Positions 9,398 through 19,244 of a stretch of 64,000 nt of DNA are shown in pieces; position 1 is the stretch's first letter; every line of letters starts with the position of its first letter. The position numbers and the translations under genes were made by a program. The stretch comes from Acidobacteriota bacterium (GTDB lineage Bacteria; Acidobacteriota; Blastocatellia; Chloracidobacteriales; Chloracidobacteriaceae). Under the pieces are notes generated by a model, which was not told the origin of the DNA, did no database searches, and saw nothing but the letters and a program-made list of their open reading frames with translations. Where the stretch lies: the NCBI GenBank assembly GCA_016208495.1, contig JACQXX010000080.1:1-64000 (forward strand). Reading direction: 5' to 3'.

Positions 9398-12300
9398 TTA
9401 ACCGGGGTGATCTCTCTCTTTGATCCGCGTCCAGGCCAGTTCGAAAATCTCGTGGATTGGCTGCAGCGGAAGCAATCGTTTGAGCGGCTTCCAGTATGAG
9501 TTGGACGCATACGATTTGGCACCGTACAGTTCCAGTTTCCATTGTTCGATTGGTTCGTCAGGTGGTTTGGGCGAAATCCAGACGCCGGGCAGGAAAATGT
9601 TGCGTCCGGCGCGTTCGCGTTTGGCTTCGATGACGACTTCTGAGGCAACCAGTTCGCTGGCGGCTTTTTTGTATCTGGCGCTGTTCCAGTTATTCCACAG
9701 GCAAATGTTACGGGTTGATGGCTCAATCAACGCCAGCGTTTGCAGGCACAGCGTTGCAGCGTCGAGGCTAAACCTATAGACTTCAGCTATTTCTGAAACA
9801 ACGTGCGGAGTGGAATACAGCGGATTGCATTCGTATTGACCCGCCGGAACTGGTGTCTGTTCAATCCGGGCAACCAGATCACGGCAGCCCTGGGTGAACG
9901 GGAACAGATATTCCAGGCGAGGCGACATTTTCACCATCGCGGCGATTTCTTCGAGCCGCTCAAAATTTGGGATGCGTCCTGTCCGGACAAACACCTCGAC
10001 TTCGGCTGATTTGTCATCCTGTTTTCTCAACAACGCAACACAGTCACCAGCATCACGTCCCAGATGTTGTTCATTGGCTGGGGTTTGTGGCCCAACGTAG
10101 GGAACATCTCCGAACTGGTCGAAAAACGCGTCTACCTGGGGCTGGAGCGCGCCGTGTGACGCATGGAAATATTTATAGTCGAGTGACAGGAAAAATTTCG
10201 GATTTTTGAGCCGTTCCCAAATCAGGTACATCAATGCCGGCAGGTTTGACCGGAGCGGGTCTCCCACTGGCAATGTTACAAACAAATAGGGCAGCAAGAT
10301 TGACCACGAAGTAACCACTTCGCGCCTGAAAAACTTTGAGTTGTTATATTTTGCCCAGTCACAGCCAACCGGGTAACTATATGTCAGCCAGGTATTTGGG
10401 AAAAACAACCGCCATTCCTGATCGTCGCACAGCCATTCCGATTGAGCTGGATTGGCCAGCATGGTCAGGAGTTCGACCGCTTTGATGTCAGTGTAATACT
10501 TCTCTTTTGTAATGGTCGCCACTAGCTCCGCCGGGATTTCGATTTGTTTGCCGACATGCCGATTCCAGGAGGCAATCAGGCGATGCACCACCGAATGTGG
10601 ATCCGTTTCACCAGTTCCGAGCGGCGTCCACAGCGTTTCAATCTCGTCGGGCAATACATCAGACCACACCGGCAACCGGATCGGCACCGGGCACATTTTC
10701 TCCAATTCGATCCGTGCGGAATTGACATCAAGTACTTTCATTCCAAGCTGTTCGCGGAGCGTAGCTGGAAAAAATCGTGATTCGTCGTGCCCTTCAAATC
10801 CTGGAAATCCCAGCCAGAGCACGGCGGCGGCATTTCGGCTCAAGCCCGTTCCGCGAGACAGCGCATCCGCAATGTGTGGATCCCAGGCAACCGGGCCACG
10901 AGTTTTGACCAGATTGATCAGTTTCCGGATATTGTCGCGACCAAGCCAGCCACCATTGCGCCGCGTGTTCAAAACCGAAGTTCCCGGCAACTCTTTAAAG
11001 TTTCCATCGGGGGCATATTCAATCGCGGTGTAGGAAATCCCGGAATGTTCAATGTAATACTCATTATAGGTTCTGACGAAATAGCGATTGCCTTCCTGTT
11101 CAATCAGCGTGGCGTGATCCAGTTTTTGCCATTCGGCTGCCGTTGCTTCTGGAACCGTGATGCGGCCATAGAGGACACGGATTTTGTCAGGTTCGCCGGC
11201 AAAAATGGTATCTGACCAGGCTTCAAGAAACTTCAGACGGGTTTCGCGATACTGGTAATATTCGACTTTTTCTTCAGCGGATTGATAAGCTGTCGCGACC
11301 AGAAATCCCACCATCCCCAGGTTTCCAATCAGGTCAATCCAGCCGATCCCGGTTCCGTTATAGCCTTGCGGGAGCTTCGGTTGCAGCACGTCAGCCGATT
11401 CCAGGCCCGCCAGATATGCCTGAATCGTCAACAGTTCCTGATTGAGATCGCGGCAAAATCGCCAGGCGTAATTGTGTGGAATGATTTGCTTAAATGCCCG
11501 TTCAAAATTATATCGCGGAGGAAACTCAACGGCGGGTGCCGGTTGCGGCGCTGAGACCTTGTGAAAATACGCTGGACCAACCAGCCGGGCCAGCCGGGAA
11601 ACCGCCCGTGACGCCTCAACCACCAGCCGGTGCATTCCAATTTTCAACCGCTGGTGCATTCCCTGGGGGACAAGTGCTTCAAGTTTGAGCCACGTATGCG
11701 GAAAATCTCTGGCAAGTTCGGGAATCTTGTCCACATTGACTTCACCGAGTGGGAGCACGGGGCCGGTCTGAGCTTTCCAGTCATTGAGTTCAGACAGGGC
11801 GGTTTGCAAAAACTGATCAGCGGTTTCAACCGAAAACTGGCGCAGAAATTGTGATCCAGCGTCATCGCGAATTTTCAAACAATGCAGCCAGACAAAAGGG
11901 AATACTCCAGACATACCTTTGGCGTAGGTCGGACGAAATTCACGCATGGAAATTTCGAACGCCGGAATCTGCCCAACTTCGTCCCAAAAAGCCAGTGTTC
12001 CGCGGCTGTAACACACAGGGTGAAATCTATCCGTTCCCGGAATTGGAAGCAGTCCGACAATTGAAAAAGGGTAGGCAAATTTTCCCCTCCACTGCCGACT
12101 ATCAATCCCTTGAAACTTCCCCCAACGCATTGTTTTCTGGTCATCGGCTTTCACGTGGCGGAGCCGTCCTCCAATCAAACCATCCTTGGTCCCAAGCAAC
12201 GTTGATTCCAGTCCAGAGGGAACGGGCAACAAATGGGATCCTTCAATATCGAGCAGATAGGTTTTAGCCTGAAATTCGTCAAAAAACTGTGGCAGTGATA

Positions 12301-15300
12301 CTCCTTGCTCTTTCCCCGTTTTTGGGTCAATTTCGCACAGGCCAAACTGGCCATCCTGGTAATGCCTTACCCAAACTCTTGTTCCATCTGAAAAAACTGA
12401 TCCCGGTCCAAACAAAGAATCAGGATTTGAGTCACCCGCTCGGCTGGCTTTTCTGCCAGTGGTCACCCCCAACCCAGAAATTTCAACTAATGGACCGCGC
12501 GGCAATAATTCCCGGCTCGAAATATGGGTTTGAAACCGATCTGCAGGTGTTCCACTCCAATAACCACGTCCGGTGCCTTTGGCACGGTAGAGAACCAGCA
12601 ACTGATCATCAACAAATGCCAGGTCAACCAGTTCTGCCTTTGCTGGAAGTTGCAACTGATGATCAAGTATTCGACCAGTTGGGCCAACCACTACCGCCTG
12701 CGCTCGATCAGTCACAACTGCATAGGGGAAAAAACCGCAAATGGCTGGATTTGGTTTGCCATTCGCTGTCATTTCATCAATCACGACTTCGAGTTCCGGC
12801 CAGCCAAATTCATCCCAAATTCCGCCCTGGAATGTTCTGGCCAGCATTTCGGAACCAGTAATCGCCACCAGTTTTTCAACCAGTTCCGGAAAATCCTGAA
12901 ACAGGTCTTGTGTCACTGAATCTCGTAACCAGCGAAGCGCTTTTTCAAACCGACTCAAGGGCGAAGTCTGCAAAATCTTGATTTGGTTGAGATACCAGGC
13001 ACGGCGGGCTTTTTCAAATCCGGGTTTGCCCTTCATTGCCTGAGCAAACGAGCTTTGCCGGATGGGATCGTCGAGCGCCTCAACCAGAAACGGAAAAAAC
13101 CGATCCTCTTCGGCCAGGAGTGGAACATCTCGCCTGGTTGTCACATTCAATCTGAGGTCCTGTGACGGGTCAGCCACCAAGATTCCAGCTTCGAGTGCCG
13201 CTTCAATCAAACTGGCAAAACACCACACCTGGTTTGAACCGTCAACGGTTTCAAATGACACGATCACATTTTCTGATTTGAGACGGCTTGCCATTTGTGC
13301 CAGTAACCTGAGCAGCGGTTCCGGGACGTCAAGTTCACTGTTCGGGGGAGTCCGACTGACCATTCTTTTAAACCACGGATATGCTCCGGAAATGGGTTTG
13401 GCTTCATCTGGAACCTGTTCATCAGGAAGAGTTACTGCCTCCAATGCACCACACGCATCCAGGAGTTCGAGCCATTCGGTATCAAACAGCCGGGGCGGTG
13501 GGCTGGTTTCTCCTCCAAGTGGAAATAAATTCAACAGAATCCCGCGAATGCGCGGAGATTGTCTGGCCAGTTTGACCAGTGTCGGCTGGATTTGTTTCCA
13601 GAAAGCAGGTACGGCAATGCGCAAGACGGGTAATTCGAGCAGCGACTCGATCAGCTCGGCTTCTTCCTGGCCGGCATCAAGCCCCGCCGCCCTGGCCAGC
13701 GCCCGGAGCGTTTTCGGCATTTCGGGCCAGGGTGTGACTCCGGCCAGGGTTCGGCGGTAACACAGGTCGCGGAAAAAGTCGTAAGCAGCTTTGACATCCG
13801 GACTGGCCAGCAGGTCTCTTCCAAAATCAGTCAGGGCTTTCGGCGATAAAACACCGGCTTCCGCAAATTCAAGGTAGGCTTGCCGGCGTTGGGCTTCGTC
13901 AACTGTCAGCCCATAGACCCGTTCGGCTTCGCGGGCTTTGTTAAACAATTGCAACGCAAAGGCTGGGTTGCCAGCTTCAAGGAACATCCGTGCGGCTTCT
14001 TCATAAAAAGTCAGGAGCAATCGCGGATCAGCCGAAACCAGAGGTCGCGCCAGAACTTCGATTCGATCTTTGGCATTTTTGGGTTTTGCGGAGATGACTT
14101 TCCGAAGGGCTTTTAATTCTTTGGCGGTACTCAGAGCCAGTTCGACCTGATCGGGAATACACACCAGCGCCCAGGCGGGAAACCCAAGGGCTCGCTGGGT
14201 TTGATAGGCACCCAGCAATGTGATTTCAGTGCGCTCAAATCCGAGCAGCTCCATCTCTCGATCAAGCCCAAATCCCAGTTTTTCGATTGAGAACCGTCTC
14301 ACACTTTGCTGGCCAAGCGCTGGATGGTGGTACGTTCGAACCGCAACCAGGTCAATGGTTTCAATGCCTGGTTTTTCAACTTTCTGAATGACCATTCCGC
14401 CAGCGGCCAGAATGTCATCGGTTGAGAGCGGAGACCAGAGGTACGGGGAACCAGACGAAGCACTATCCAGCTTTGAATGTTCAGTCGCTGGTGGTTCGGG
14501 GACCCCCTGTTTGGCGGCTGAAACAATCGTCTGAGCCAGGCGGCAGCCTTCGGAAAAAGCGACTGGGCCGACGGATGTAACCGGAATCAACCGACCTCGG
14601 CCATCACACCAGCCCAGATAGCCAGTGGAGGCTGGATTTTCGGGGTATCCTTCGCCAATCCAAAACATCACCTCAACCGACGTTCCGCGATCCCACACCG
14701 TTTGGCTGGCAAATCCCTGGCGAATCCGAATTCCAAGCGAGCGACAGCGGGATAAGGCGTGGTTGAGTTGTTCAAACTCAGCATTGGCAAATCCGTGAAA
14801 CCGAAACGGGTCCGGTTTCACCACATCGGGTTGGATCCAGATTTCGCGAAAAAGCTGCTGGAGGGCTTGTTTTTCGCCGAGTTCAACACACAACTCTCGC
14901 CAATCTTGAAGGTTCGGCAGGAGGACCGGATGCGGAATCACCATTTGCTCGGGAAACAACCAGCGGGTTTCACCTTCCAGATCAACCACGCCAAGCCCAC
15001 GAATGGGGTCAACGGCTTTGAGCAATCCCGCCTGACCACATTCAGTTGTGAATGAAGTCTCCACTGGAACCATCACGGTGTTGGTAAATACCTGATTCCA
15101 GGCTGGATCGTCCCAGAGATGGATCACCAGTGATGTCGGAATCGGAAGCGAACGCAACATCCATTGTTCGAGTTGTTCAACGCATTCGGCCTGGTGTTGC
15201 TTCAGCCAGCTTGCGACGTTGCGCAGTTGCTCAGTCAACGGCAGGTCTTTTACCTGTTTGGGCAACGATTGCAAAATTTGCCCTTTGGGGTTACGCGCCA

Positions 15301-15391
15301 TCAGTTTCGATCCGTCCAAAGCAAGCCAGTACCCGCCTTCGGCCTCTATCCAGACGGGCTCGGGAAGTGGTTGGGATGACGATTTTGACAT
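9398..15391 (-). CDS. Giant DUF4132-like protein of unknown function
   Basis: About 1997 residues from the ATG at 15391, chosen because GAGGAAC lies about 9 nt upstream; another ATG at 15412 has no such site. The N-terminal third carries a DUF4132-like segment: HPVLLPNLQDWRELC, QALQQLFREIWIQPD, RFHGFANAEF, then GTSVEVMFWIGEG and VAFSEGCRLAQTIVSAA. The rest is a long, mostly globular region with a beta-rich centre and no motif I recognise. DUF4132 proteins (E. coli YehI/MolR-like) have no settled function. There is no signal peptide, so it is likely cytoplasmic. The large unrecognised protein at 22438-24765 has the same CTGAGGAAC leader context, suggesting a shared expression style, but they are not contiguous. 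Confidence 0.6.
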   Translation of the reverse strand: MSKSSSQPLPEPVWIEAEGGYWLALDGSKLMARNPKGQILQSLPKQVKDLPLTEQLRNVASWLKQHQAECVEQLEQWMLRSLPIPTSLVIHLWDDPAWNQVFTNTVMVPVETSFTTECGQAGLLKAVDPIRGLGVVDLEGETRWLFPEQMVIPHPVLLPNLQDWRELCVELGEKQALQQLFREIWIQPDVVKPDPFRFHGFANAEFEQLNHALSRCRSLGIRIRQGFASQTVWDRGTSVEVMFWIGEGYPENPASTGYLGWCDGRGRLIPVTSVGPVAFSEGCRLAQTIVSAAKQGVPEPPATEHSKLDSASSGSPYLWSPLSTDDILAAGGMVIQKVEKPGIETIDLVAVRTYHHPALGQQSVRRFSIEKLGFGLDREMELLGFERTEITLLGAYQTQRALGFPAWALVCIPDQVELALSTAKELKALRKVISAKPKNAKDRIEVLARPLVSADPRLLLTFYEEAARMFLEAGNPAFALQLFNKAREAERVYGLTVDEAQRRQAYLEFAEAGVLSPKALTDFGRDLLASPDVKAAYDFFRDLCYRRTLAGVTPWPEMPKTLRALARAAGLDAGQEEAELIESLLELPVLRIAVPAFWKQIQPTLVKLARQSPRIRGILLNLFPLGGETSPPPRLFDTEWLELLDACGALEAVTLPDEQVPDEAKPISGAYPWFKRMVSRTPPNSELDVPEPLLRLLAQMASRLKSENVIVSFETVDGSNQVWCFASLIEAALEAGILVADPSQDLRLNVTTRRDVPLLAEEDRFFPFLVEALDDPIRQSSFAQAMKGKPGFEKARRAWYLNQIKILQTSPLSRFEKALRWLRDSVTQDLFQDFPELVEKLVAITGSEMLARTFQGGIWDEFGWPELEVVIDEMTANGKPNPAICGFFPYAVVTDRAQAVVVGPTGRILDHQLQLPAKAELVDLAFVDDQLLVLYRAKGTGRGYWSGTPADRFQTHISSRELLPRGPLVEISGLGVTTGRKASRAGDSNPDSLFGPGSVFSDGTRVWVRHYQDGQFGLCEIDPKTGKEQGVSLPQFFDEFQAKTYLLDIEGSHLLPVPSGLESTLLGTKDGLIGGRLRHVKADDQKTMRWGKFQGIDSRQWRGKFAYPFSIVGLLPIPGTDRFHPVCYSRGTLAFWDEVGQIPAFEISMREFRPTYAKGMSGVFPFVWLHCLKIRDDAGSQFLRQFSVETADQFLQTALSELNDWKAQTGPVLPLGEVNVDKIPELARDFPHTWLKLEALVPQGMHQRLKIGMHRLVVEASRAVSRLARLVGPAYFHKVSAPQPAPAVEFPPRYNFERAFKQIIPHNYAWRFCRDLNQELLTIQAYLAGLESADVLQPKLPQGYNGTGIGWIDLIGNLGMVGFLVATAYQSAEEKVEYYQYRETRLKFLEAWSDTIFAGEPDKIRVLYGRITVPEATAAEWQKLDHATLIEQEGNRYFVRTYNEYYIEHSGISYTAIEYAPDGNFKELPGTSVLNTRRNGGWLGRDNIRKLINLVKTRGPVAWDPHIADALSRGTGLSRNAAAVLWLGFPGFEGHDESRFFPATLREQLGMKVLDVNSARIELEKMCPVPIRLPVWSDVLPDEIETLWTPLGTGETDPHSVVHRLIASWNRHVGKQIEIPAELVATITKEKYYTDIKAVELLTMLANPAQSEWLCDDQEWRLFFPNTWLTYSYPVGCDWAKYNNSKFFRREVVTSWSILLPYLFVTLPVGDPLRSNLPALMYLIWERLKNPKFFLSLDYKYFHASHGALQPQVDAFFDQFGDVPYVGPQTPANEQHLGRDAGDCVALLRKQDDKSAEVEVFVRTGRIPNFERLEEIAAMVKMSPRLEYLFPFTQGCRDLVARIEQTPVPAGQYECNPLYSTPHVVSEIAEVYRFSLDAATLCLQTLALIEPSTRNICLWNNWNSARYKKAASELVASEVVIEAKRERAGRNIFLPGVWISPKPPDEPIEQWKLELYGAKSYASNSYWKPLKRLLPLQPIHEIFELAWTRIKERDHPG

Positions 15392-15429
15392 GCGATCAGG
15401 TTCCTCAGACATGAAAAAAGTCCAGGATA

Positions 15430-15485
15430 CCGCCTTCTGGCGAGAGTTTTTTGTTTTTTCTCGTCTAAAGCCGATACTCTGAACT
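15430..15485. repeat. Half-copy of the GTTCAGAGTA dispersed palindrome
   Basis: On the minus strand this reads GTTCAGAGTATCG, then CTTTAGACGAGA. It matches the left half of the inverted-repeat element at 49167-49247 with few differences. It lies immediately upstream of the giant DUF4132-like gene. Confidence 0.65.
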
Positions 15486-15582
15486 TTTTTGATTTCGAAA
15501 GCGGGATTGCAAAAAAAGAAGGGACAACCCGTGATGTGATTTCACCAAACCAACCTGGTGAACGACTGACGGCTGGCTGGTT

Positions 15583-16287
15583 CTATTTGGTTTTCAAGGT
15601 TTTTTCAATGAACTCTTCAATCTTCTGATCCATTTCATCTTCGAGGTCTTCGATTTTGGCTTCAAGTTCTTCCTCAAGCTGGGCAACTTTATCTTCCATC
15701 GTTTCTTCGTCTTCAGTGTCTTCGGCTTCTTGAATCAAGGCATCATATTCAGCTTCGAGGGCCTGGATTTTGGCATCATATTCGGCCTTGATTTTGTAGA
15801 CTTCAGCTTTTTGCTCAGGCATCAATTTTCGCGTTTGAATCTCTAAAATCCGAATGTCGGCATCCTCTTCGAGAGCTGCGATTTTGTCTTCCTGTTCAAC
15901 TTCCAGATCAGCAATAGCCTGCTCACGTGCTTCCTCGTCCCGAATTTTTTCGGCTTTCGCGATGCGTTTGTCATAGTCGGCTTCGATCAATTTCACCTTC
16001 TTTTCGGTTTCCTGATCAATCCGATCCATTTCCTTTTCCGCTTCTTCATCCGTCATGAGTTTAATGTCCTTGGGAGGTTGGGGTGTGGCCGGCTTGGAGG
16101 CTACCGGTTTGGAAGCGACTGGTTTAGAGGCTGTGGGTTTGGAAGCCGCTGGTTTTGGTTTGGGGCCCCCCTTTTGCTTCTTTTGGGCCCAAACCGGGCC
16201 TTGATTGGTGGAAAACAACAATCCAATAACCATCAACAACATACCCTGGCCGGCAAATTTCAGGCTCCGGCGACACAACGATTCCAT
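15583..16287 (-). CDS. Exported coiled-coil protein with KPxASKP linker
   Basis: A 234-residue protein starting at the ATG at 16287, preceded by AAAAGGAGTTTTT, a good ribosome site. An in-frame extension to 16407 has no support. Residues 1-35 are a signal peptide (GMLLMVIGLLFS and a plausible cleavage site after VWA). Next is a low-complexity linker of repeated ASKPVA/ASKPTA units. From about residue 80 to the end is a highly charged helical coiled coil rich in E, K, D and A. The product is periplasmic or secreted and probably structural. I do not recognise a family. It is monocistronic and divergent from the oxidoreductase gene. Confidence 0.75.
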   Translation of the reverse strand: MESLCRRSLKFAGQGMLLMVIGLLFSTNQGPVWAQKKQKGGPKPKPAASKPTASKPVASKPVASKPATPQPPKDIKLMTDEEAEKEMDRIDQETEKKVKLIEADYDKRIAKAEKIRDEEAREQAIADLEVEQEDKIAALEEDADIRILEIQTRKLMPEQKAEVYKIKAEYDAKIQALEAEYDALIQEAEDTEDEETMEDKVAQLEEELEAKIEDLEDEMDQKIEEFIEKTLKTK

Positions 16288-16452
16288 AAAAACTCCTTTT
16301 AATTTCGACACACTGAAAAAAAATAAGGTTAAAAGCAACCTGCTTTCTAATAGTTCAGGTTCAGCTTTGCAAGAATTCTGCGGAAAGAAACCAACGGGCA
16401 GGCACATAGATGCGAAAATTTGGGCAAAGATGCTCTCAATCGCATTTTTGGG

Positions 16453-16543
16453 TGTGGTGGCTTGACACTTTGGCGGCAGTATTGTGGAGTGCAGCGGCAG
16501 TAATTTTTAATTCAAAAGCGGTGTCAAGCCACCGCACTCCACA
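16453..16543. repeat. GGTGGCTTGACAC palindromic dispersed repeat
   Basis: The right half (16515-16543) is the exact 29-bp reverse complement of 33511-33539 at the 3' end of trpA. The left half (16453-16492) has a second, split copy (GGTGGCTTGACAC and TGTGGAGTGC), giving an inverted pair. It lies between divergent genes, just upstream of the ribosome site of the oxidoreductase. Confidence 0.85.
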
Positions 16544-16559
16544 TACTGAAGGAGGAGCA

Positions 16560-17567
16560 ATGAAAGCGTGGGAAATTCGAGATAATTTTGGACTTGAAAA
16601 CCTGAAACTGGCCGACCGGCCTGAGCTGCACCCCGGCCCCGGACAGGTACTGGTGCGAGTTCGTGCCGTTTCACTCAACTACCGGGATTTGATGGTTTCC
16701 AAAGGCTGGTACAACCCGAAACAAAAACTTCCGTTGGTGCCCTGTTCAGATGGTGCCGGCGAAGTGGTGGCGATTGGCGAAGGCGTCAAAAGCGTCAAGC
16801 CCGGTGACCGCGTGATGAGTTGTTTTTTTCAACGTTGGCAAAACGGGGAGTTAACCGATGTGGAGGCACGATCAACGCTTGGTTCTCCGGCAGATGGAAT
16901 GCTGCGAGAATTTGCAGTTTTGGAAGAATTTGGCGTGATTCCGACCCCTAGCTTTTTGACGGATGTGGAAGCGTCTACCCTGCCCTGTGCCGCGCTGACT
17001 GCCTGGCAGGCGCTGGTCACACTCGGAAAAATCAAAGCCGGAGACACGGTGCTGGTTCAGGGAACTGGAGGCGTTTCGATTTTTGCGCTTCAGTTTGCCG
17101 TGAAATCAGGCGCCAGAGTGATTGCCACGTCGAGCAGCGATGAAAAATTGCAGCGAGCGATTGAACTGGGCGCTGCGGATGGGATCAACTATAAAACTAC
17201 TCCGAACTGGGAAAAACGGGTCCGTGAATTAACCAGCGGCATCGGAGTTGATCACGTGGTTGAAGTCGGCGGGGCCGGAACCCTTTCCAAATCAGTGATT
17301 GCCGTCCGCCGGAGCGGTACGGTCAGTTTAATTGGCGTGCTTTCCGGACCTGGAGATTTTAACCCGCTTCCGATTTTGATGAATGGCACGCGGGTGCAAG
17401 GAATCTTTGTGGGTTCGCGGTCAATGTTTGCGGATATGAATCGGGCGATTGAACTTCACAAGATTCATCCAGTGGTCAGTGATGTGTTCGCCTTTGACCA
17501 GTCACCTGATGCCTTCCAGTTGATGGAACGCGGCGGGCATTTCGGGAAAATTTGTATCACCCTCTAA
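16560..17567 (+). CDS. Zinc-type alcohol dehydrogenase-like / quinone oxidoreductase family protein (MDR)
   Basis: A 335-residue medium-chain dehydrogenase/reductase. The start at 16560 is preceded by AGGAGGAGCA, a near-perfect ribosome site, and homology starts there. The GroES-like half includes VRAVSLNYRDLMV and LVPCSDGAGEVVAIGEGV. The Rossmann half includes VLVQGTGGVSIFALQFA, an NAD(P)-binding motif. The usual catalytic Cys/His zinc ligands of true alcohol dehydrogenases are not evident (NYRDL replaces the Cys position), which suggests a zinc-free quinone-oxidoreductase-like enzyme. Substrate is unknown. It is followed by a dispersed repeat and a terminator. Confidence 0.85.
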   Translation: MKAWEIRDNFGLENLKLADRPELHPGPGQVLVRVRAVSLNYRDLMVSKGWYNPKQKLPLVPCSDGAGEVVAIGEGVKSVKPGDRVMSCFFQRWQNGELTDVEARSTLGSPADGMLREFAVLEEFGVIPTPSFLTDVEASTLPCAALTAWQALVTLGKIKAGDTVLVQGTGGVSIFALQFAVKSGARVIATSSSDEKLQRAIELGAADGINYKTTPNWEKRVRELTSGIGVDHVVEVGGAGTLSKSVIAVRRSGTVSLIGVLSGPGDFNPLPILMNGTRVQGIFVGSRSMFADMNRAIELHKIHPVVSDVFAFDQSPDAFQLMERGGHFGKICITL

Positions 17568-17640
17568 TACCAGTCAGTAGTCAGTAGTCAGTAGTTCACT
17601 AAGTCTATTTGATTGAATTACTTGACTATTCTAATATAAG
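17568..17640 (+). repeat. AGTAGTC array plus TTCACTAAG tail, dispersed copy
   Basis: The element starts at the stop codon of the oxidoreductase (TAATACCAG), holds three to four GTCAGTA units, then the conserved tail TTCACTAAGTCTATTTGATTG and ATTCTAATA. It is the same unit as at 5821-5920. Confidence 0.8.
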
Positions 17641-17670
17641 GGTTCCACTACAAAACGGTACGGTGTGGAA

Positions 17671-17711
17671 AACCGCCTGAATCTCAAACAGATTCAGGCG
17701 GTTGTATTTTT
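17671..17711 (+). terminator. Rho-independent terminator after the oxidoreductase gene
   Basis: A perfect 14-bp stem (AACCGCCTGAATCT at 17671-17684 and its complement at 17690-17703) with a 5-nt loop, followed by GTATTTTTT. It sits about 100 bp after the oxidoreductase stop. Confidence 0.88.
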
Positions 17712-17804
17712 TCGTGTATTTCGTGTGTTTCGTGGTTCAAAATAGCTTGAAAGTTCCCAGAAGCCACGCCCGACACTTCATCTGGAAAACCGGTAACGCC
17801 GTCC

Positions 17805-18413
17805 ATGGAACATAAGCCATCACGCTGGAAACAATTTCTTTTTTCTAACCGGGAACCACAATTCAATCCCTACGTGGTGCCGCGAGTTGACCCGATTGAA
17901 GAAGCCGTTGCCCTCAGACGGCAAAAATGGGCTGAGTTTCAGTTGATTGAACCGGTTGTGTTTAACCACCAATCGAAAAAATTTCTGGATGGGGTTGATC
18001 CCTACCCTACCCATATTAGGGAGGATGACTTTGCTTTATTCCTTCTCACACTTGGAATAAGCGTTATTGTTGTCATCGTTGCAACATTTCTTTGTGAAAG
18101 TGTATTTGTTTTTCTATTTACAAGCTTTCTGGCCTGTTATGTGAGCGAGATAATTGTTGGCCCCAAATATTCTCACCTCAAGGCATTAAATGAAAAAGGA
18201 AAAATAACCCTTGGTGAAATTGACCAGGTTAAAATCTTGAGTTTTCCTGTGTTAATGAATCCCAATCATGAATATTGGGTGTGTTTTCATTTCAACATCC
18301 CAGACGGTCCCCTCGTCAAATGTGAAACCATGATTCGCACACCGTGTGAAATAAAGCCTGGGAGCGAACTCGTGGTTTTGTATCTTGATGAGGAAAATTA
18401 TTGGCTGCTTTAA
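17805..18413 (+). CDS. Small membrane protein, unrecognised
   Basis: A 202-residue protein of no family I recognise. A polar N-terminal part (residues 1-70) is followed by one or two membrane segments at about 78-125 (FALFLLTLGISVIVVIVATF, then VFVFLFTSFLACYV). The C-terminal domain of about 75 residues is predicted to be cytoplasmic and beta-rich, including a cysteine-bearing segment (KCETMIRTPCEI). The ATG follows a repeat-rich spacer. Its stop overlaps the stop of the convergent HAD gene by 4 bp, leaving no room for a separate terminator. Its lower-GC middle section (18020-18200) differs slightly in style from its neighbours. Confidence 0.65.
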   Translation: MEHKPSRWKQFLFSNREPQFNPYVVPRVDPIEEAVALRRQKWAEFQLIEPVVFNHQSKKFLDGVDPYPTHIREDDFALFLLTLGISVIVVIVATFLCESVFVFLFTSFLACYVSEIIVGPKYSHLKALNEKGKITLGEIDQVKILSFPVLMNPNHEYWVCFHFNIPDGPLVKCETMIRTPCEIKPGSELVVLYLDEENYWLL

Positions 18414-19102
18414 GCCAATGTTTGAACCGAAAGTTCAGCTTCCTGGAGCAAACCCAGGAATGACTTGTCGTCGAGGTCTTCCAGCGTAGTGACTACCAGA
18501 TCAGCATCAAGTTCCGGGTGGGTTGTCAGCACGCCAATCACCTTCATGCCAGCCCGCCGGGCGGCTTCGATTCCGAGCGGGGCATCTTCCACCACAACAC
18601 AGCGATGGATTGGGATTTCCAATTTTTCCGCTGCAGCGAGAAAAACGTCTGGAAACGGTTTTCCGTGGGCTACTTCTTCGGCTGAAACGTGCGCATCCAG
18701 CAGACTGAAGGGTTCGATCACTTCAAAAGCCACATCAATGTTTGGGCGCGGAGCTGAACTGGCCAGCGCCTGTTTCCAGCCATTGGCTCGAACCCGATGC
18801 AACCAGGCTTCGGCGCCCGGAAGCAGGTCCAACCCGTTGGTGCGGACTTTCGAACGGTACGCTTCCTCTTTGACCATGGCCAGCCGGTTCAACTCAGCTT
18901 CAGGTAAATCAGGCCCTAAATATTGTTTTAAAAAGAGATCGTTCCGGATTCCCAGATGAGCCAGGAAATCATCATAGGTGTACGTTACGCCCTGACTTGC
19001 CAGCATATCGCGCCAGCCTTCAAAATGATAAGTGGCTGAGTCAATTAAGGTTCCATCCAGATCCCACAGGATGGCAATTGGTTCGATGTTATTTTCTGAC
19101 AT
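18410..19102 (-). CDS. HAD-family hydrolase, phosphatase/phosphoglucomutase-like
   Basis: A 230-residue HAD protein of the beta-phosphoglucomutase-like subfamily. Motif I is ILWDLDGTLID, with nucleophile Asp14 and acid/base Asp16. Motif II is in LASSAPRPN and motif IV is VVEDAPLGIEAARRAGM. A helical cap lies between residues about 20 and 90. It probably dephosphorylates a small sugar phosphate, but the substrate is not inferable. It is transcribed in the same direction as the DeoR regulator and the MFS transporter upstream, a grouping that suggests carbohydrate uptake or detoxification. E. coli ybjJ-ybjI (MFS-HAD) is a comparable pairing. Confidence 0.85.
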   Translation of the reverse strand: MSENNIEPIAILWDLDGTLIDSATYHFEGWRDMLASQGVTYTYDDFLAHLGIRNDLFLKQYLGPDLPEAELNRLAMVKEEAYRSKVRTNGLDLLPGAEAWLHRVRANGWKQALASSAPRPNIDVAFEVIEPFSLLDAHVSAEEVAHGKPFPDVFLAAAEKLEIPIHRCVVVEDAPLGIEAARRAGMKVIGVLTTHPELDADLVVTTLEDLDDKSFLGLLQEAELSVQTLA

Positions 19103-19117
19103 TCAATCTCCTTTTAA

Positions 19118-19229
19118 AAACCAGGGCTCAGGGCTTGGGGCTGAAGATGTCGGGTTGAAGAACTGGTTTTATTTCATCCCTCATCCTTCATCCCTCATCC
19201 CTTGGTTTCAGCCCTCAGCCCTGGTTTTC
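19118..19229. repeat. Paired inverted CAGGGCT heptamer arrays between DeoR and HAD genes
   Basis: The left arm (CCAGGGCTCAGGGCTTGGGG) and the right arm (TTTCAGCCCTCAGCCCTGG) are near reverse complements separated by about 58 bp. The spacer ends in a second array of CATCCCT/CATCCTT units. This is one of seven such paired arrays in the window. Confidence 0.85.
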
Positions 19230-19244
19230 ACAATCCGAAGTTTT

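Noticed and set aside
9161-9499. Small ORFs over the repeat between the VapC-like gene and the giant gene
   Set aside because: They match the palindromic repeat that recurs at 42489 and 48931 and have no coding features.
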